Below, in pieces: positions 5,617 to 6,284 of a stretch of DNA of 6,284 nt. Origin of the DNA: an uncultured Alphaproteobacteria bacterium. GTDB taxonomy: Bacteria; Pseudomonadota; Alphaproteobacteria; Reyranellales; Reyranellaceae. The DNA is taken from contig CAIYWM010000382.1 of assembly GCA_903929895.1 (NCBI GenBank), positions 1 to 6,284 on the forward strand. The letters are read 5' to 3'. Every line of letters starts with the position of its first letter. Within the stretch, counting starts at the first letter, position 1. A program made the translations under genes and the position numbers. The notes under the pieces are model-generated. The model was not told the origin of the DNA, did not search any database, and was given only the letters and a program-made list of their open reading frames with translations.

Positions 5617-6284
5617 ACAGGAACGCGGGCGGCCCGGTCGAGCGCCACACGCGTCAGAATGACGCCGGCCAGCACGACCAGCCCGCCCAGCACGCGGGCC
5701 ACGGTCAGCGGATCGCCGAAGAAGGCGGCCGACAGGCCGACACCCGCCACAGGGATCAGGTACATGTAGACCATGACCCGGCTGACCCCCAGCCGGTCGA
5801 GACCGGCCGTCAGGCCGAGGAAGGCGACGCCCACCGGAAAGATCGCGGTGTAGAGCCAGAAGCCCAGCAGCCGGTCGTCGAGCCGGGCGAACTCGCCCAG
5901 CGACTCGAAGAGGAGCGCGATCGGCACCAGCACCAGCGAACCGAACAGGGTCGTCCAGGCCATGACCGGAAGCGCGCCCAGCCGCTGATTGTATGGCGCG
6001 CAGCGCTCGACATAGAGCGCCCAGGCGAAAGCCGAGAGCATCCAGAGCAGGGTGCCGTCGAGGCTGCCGAACGACAGCGTGACCGAGGTGAGGCTGTGGT
6101 TCACGACCAGCACGACGCCCGCGAAAGCCAGTACGATGCCGGCCCAGCCCAGCCCCGGCAGCCGCCGCCCGCCGAACCAGGCGAGGATCGCGGAGAAGGC
6201 GGTGGTCGTGGTCATCACGATCGAGCCGAGGCTCGGCGCCGTGCGCGTCATCGCCAGGCCCCAACAGGCCTGGAACAGGGTGAC
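5613..6284 (-). CDS. EamA/DMT-superfamily permease (5' truncated)
   Basis: The frame stays open to the right edge of the window: the codons before the ATG at 6251 read [11 protein letters not shown], in frame and fitting the family. The gene therefore starts outside and 223 residues remain of an expected 290 or so. The visible part holds the end of the first EamA repeat ([21 protein letters not shown], then a helix with [16 protein letters not shown]) and the complete second repeat, from [19 protein letters not shown] through [19 protein letters not shown] to the last helix [17 protein letters not shown]. About seven membrane helices remain of the ten usual for these inner-membrane exporters. 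DMT proteins export amino acids and other metabolites; the substrate cannot be assigned from sequence. The stop overlaps the hisB start by 4 nt (ATGA), so it is probably cotranscribed with hisB and hisH. Confidence 0.9.
   Translation of the reverse strand, partial: VTLFQACWGLAMTRTAPSLGSIVMTTTTAFSAILAWFGGRRLPGLGWAGIVLAFAGVVLVVNHSLTSVTLSFGSLDGTLLWMLSAFAWALYVERCAPYNQRLGALPVMAWTTLFGSLVLVPIALLFESLGEFARLDDRLLGFWLYTAIFPVGVAFLGLTAGLDRLGVSRVMVYMYLIPVAGVGLSAAFFGDPLTVARVLGGLVVLAGVILTRVALDRAARVPV

Noticed and set aside
4951..5769. 272-codon plus-strand frame opposite hisB
   Set aside because: Antisense shadow of hisB with biased composition and no motif.
5617..6264. Apparent N-terminal extension or fusion of HisB reaching 6264
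   Set aside because: The extra region reads the permease gene in the wrong frame and is Arg/Gly/Ala-rich. The permease frame gives clean membrane helices, and HisB has its normal length from 5616.

Overview
The window is GC-rich and densely coding, with strong third-position G/C bias. The HisB and HisH sequences and the gene style suggest an alphaproteobacterium (Rhizobiales or Rhodospirillales-like). This placement rests on recalled family resemblance, not on a search. No rRNA, tRNA, CRISPR array, insertion sequence or phage gene is visible. The two edge genes are cut by the window.

Left half, plus strand (1-3462): four genes in one direction that look like a single catabolic or specialised-metabolism operon. 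They are the C-terminal UTRA effector domain of a GntR/HutC-family repressor (N-terminus off the window), an isocitrate lyase/PEP mutase superfamily enzyme with a full set of lyase catalytic residues, and the large and small subunits of a LeuC/LeuD-type [4Fe-4S] hydro-lyase. Spacings are 11, 64 and 12 nt, each enzyme gene has a good Shine-Dalgarno sequence, and the 64-nt gap holds two mutually exclusive GC-rich hairpins.

The LeuC/LeuD pair keeps the Fe-S cysteines but departs from the standard isopropylmalate isomerase sequence at several conserved places. No leuA or leuB is nearby. Pairing an aconitase-family hydratase with an ICL-family C-C lyase is the logic of the glyoxylate shunt, the methylcitrate cycle and the dimethylmaleate branch of nicotinate fermentation. 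The working hypothesis is therefore a substrate-induced pathway that hydrates or isomerises a substituted malate/maleate-type acid and then cleaves it, rather than leucine synthesis.

Right half, minus strand (3473-6284): a run read from right to left with an EamA/DMT-family permease (N-terminus off the window), hisB, hisH and a four-helix membrane protein resembling the DUF4239/bestrophin-like family. The permease stop and hisB start overlap as ATGA, and hisB to hisH is 10 nt. hisA and hisF do not follow hisH. Instead the membrane protein gene does, and it converges on the leuD-like gene with only 10 nt between stops, inside a short perfect inverted repeat.

The strongest lead is the regulator-lyase-hydratase operon. 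The remainder is fairly ordinary chromosomal content.
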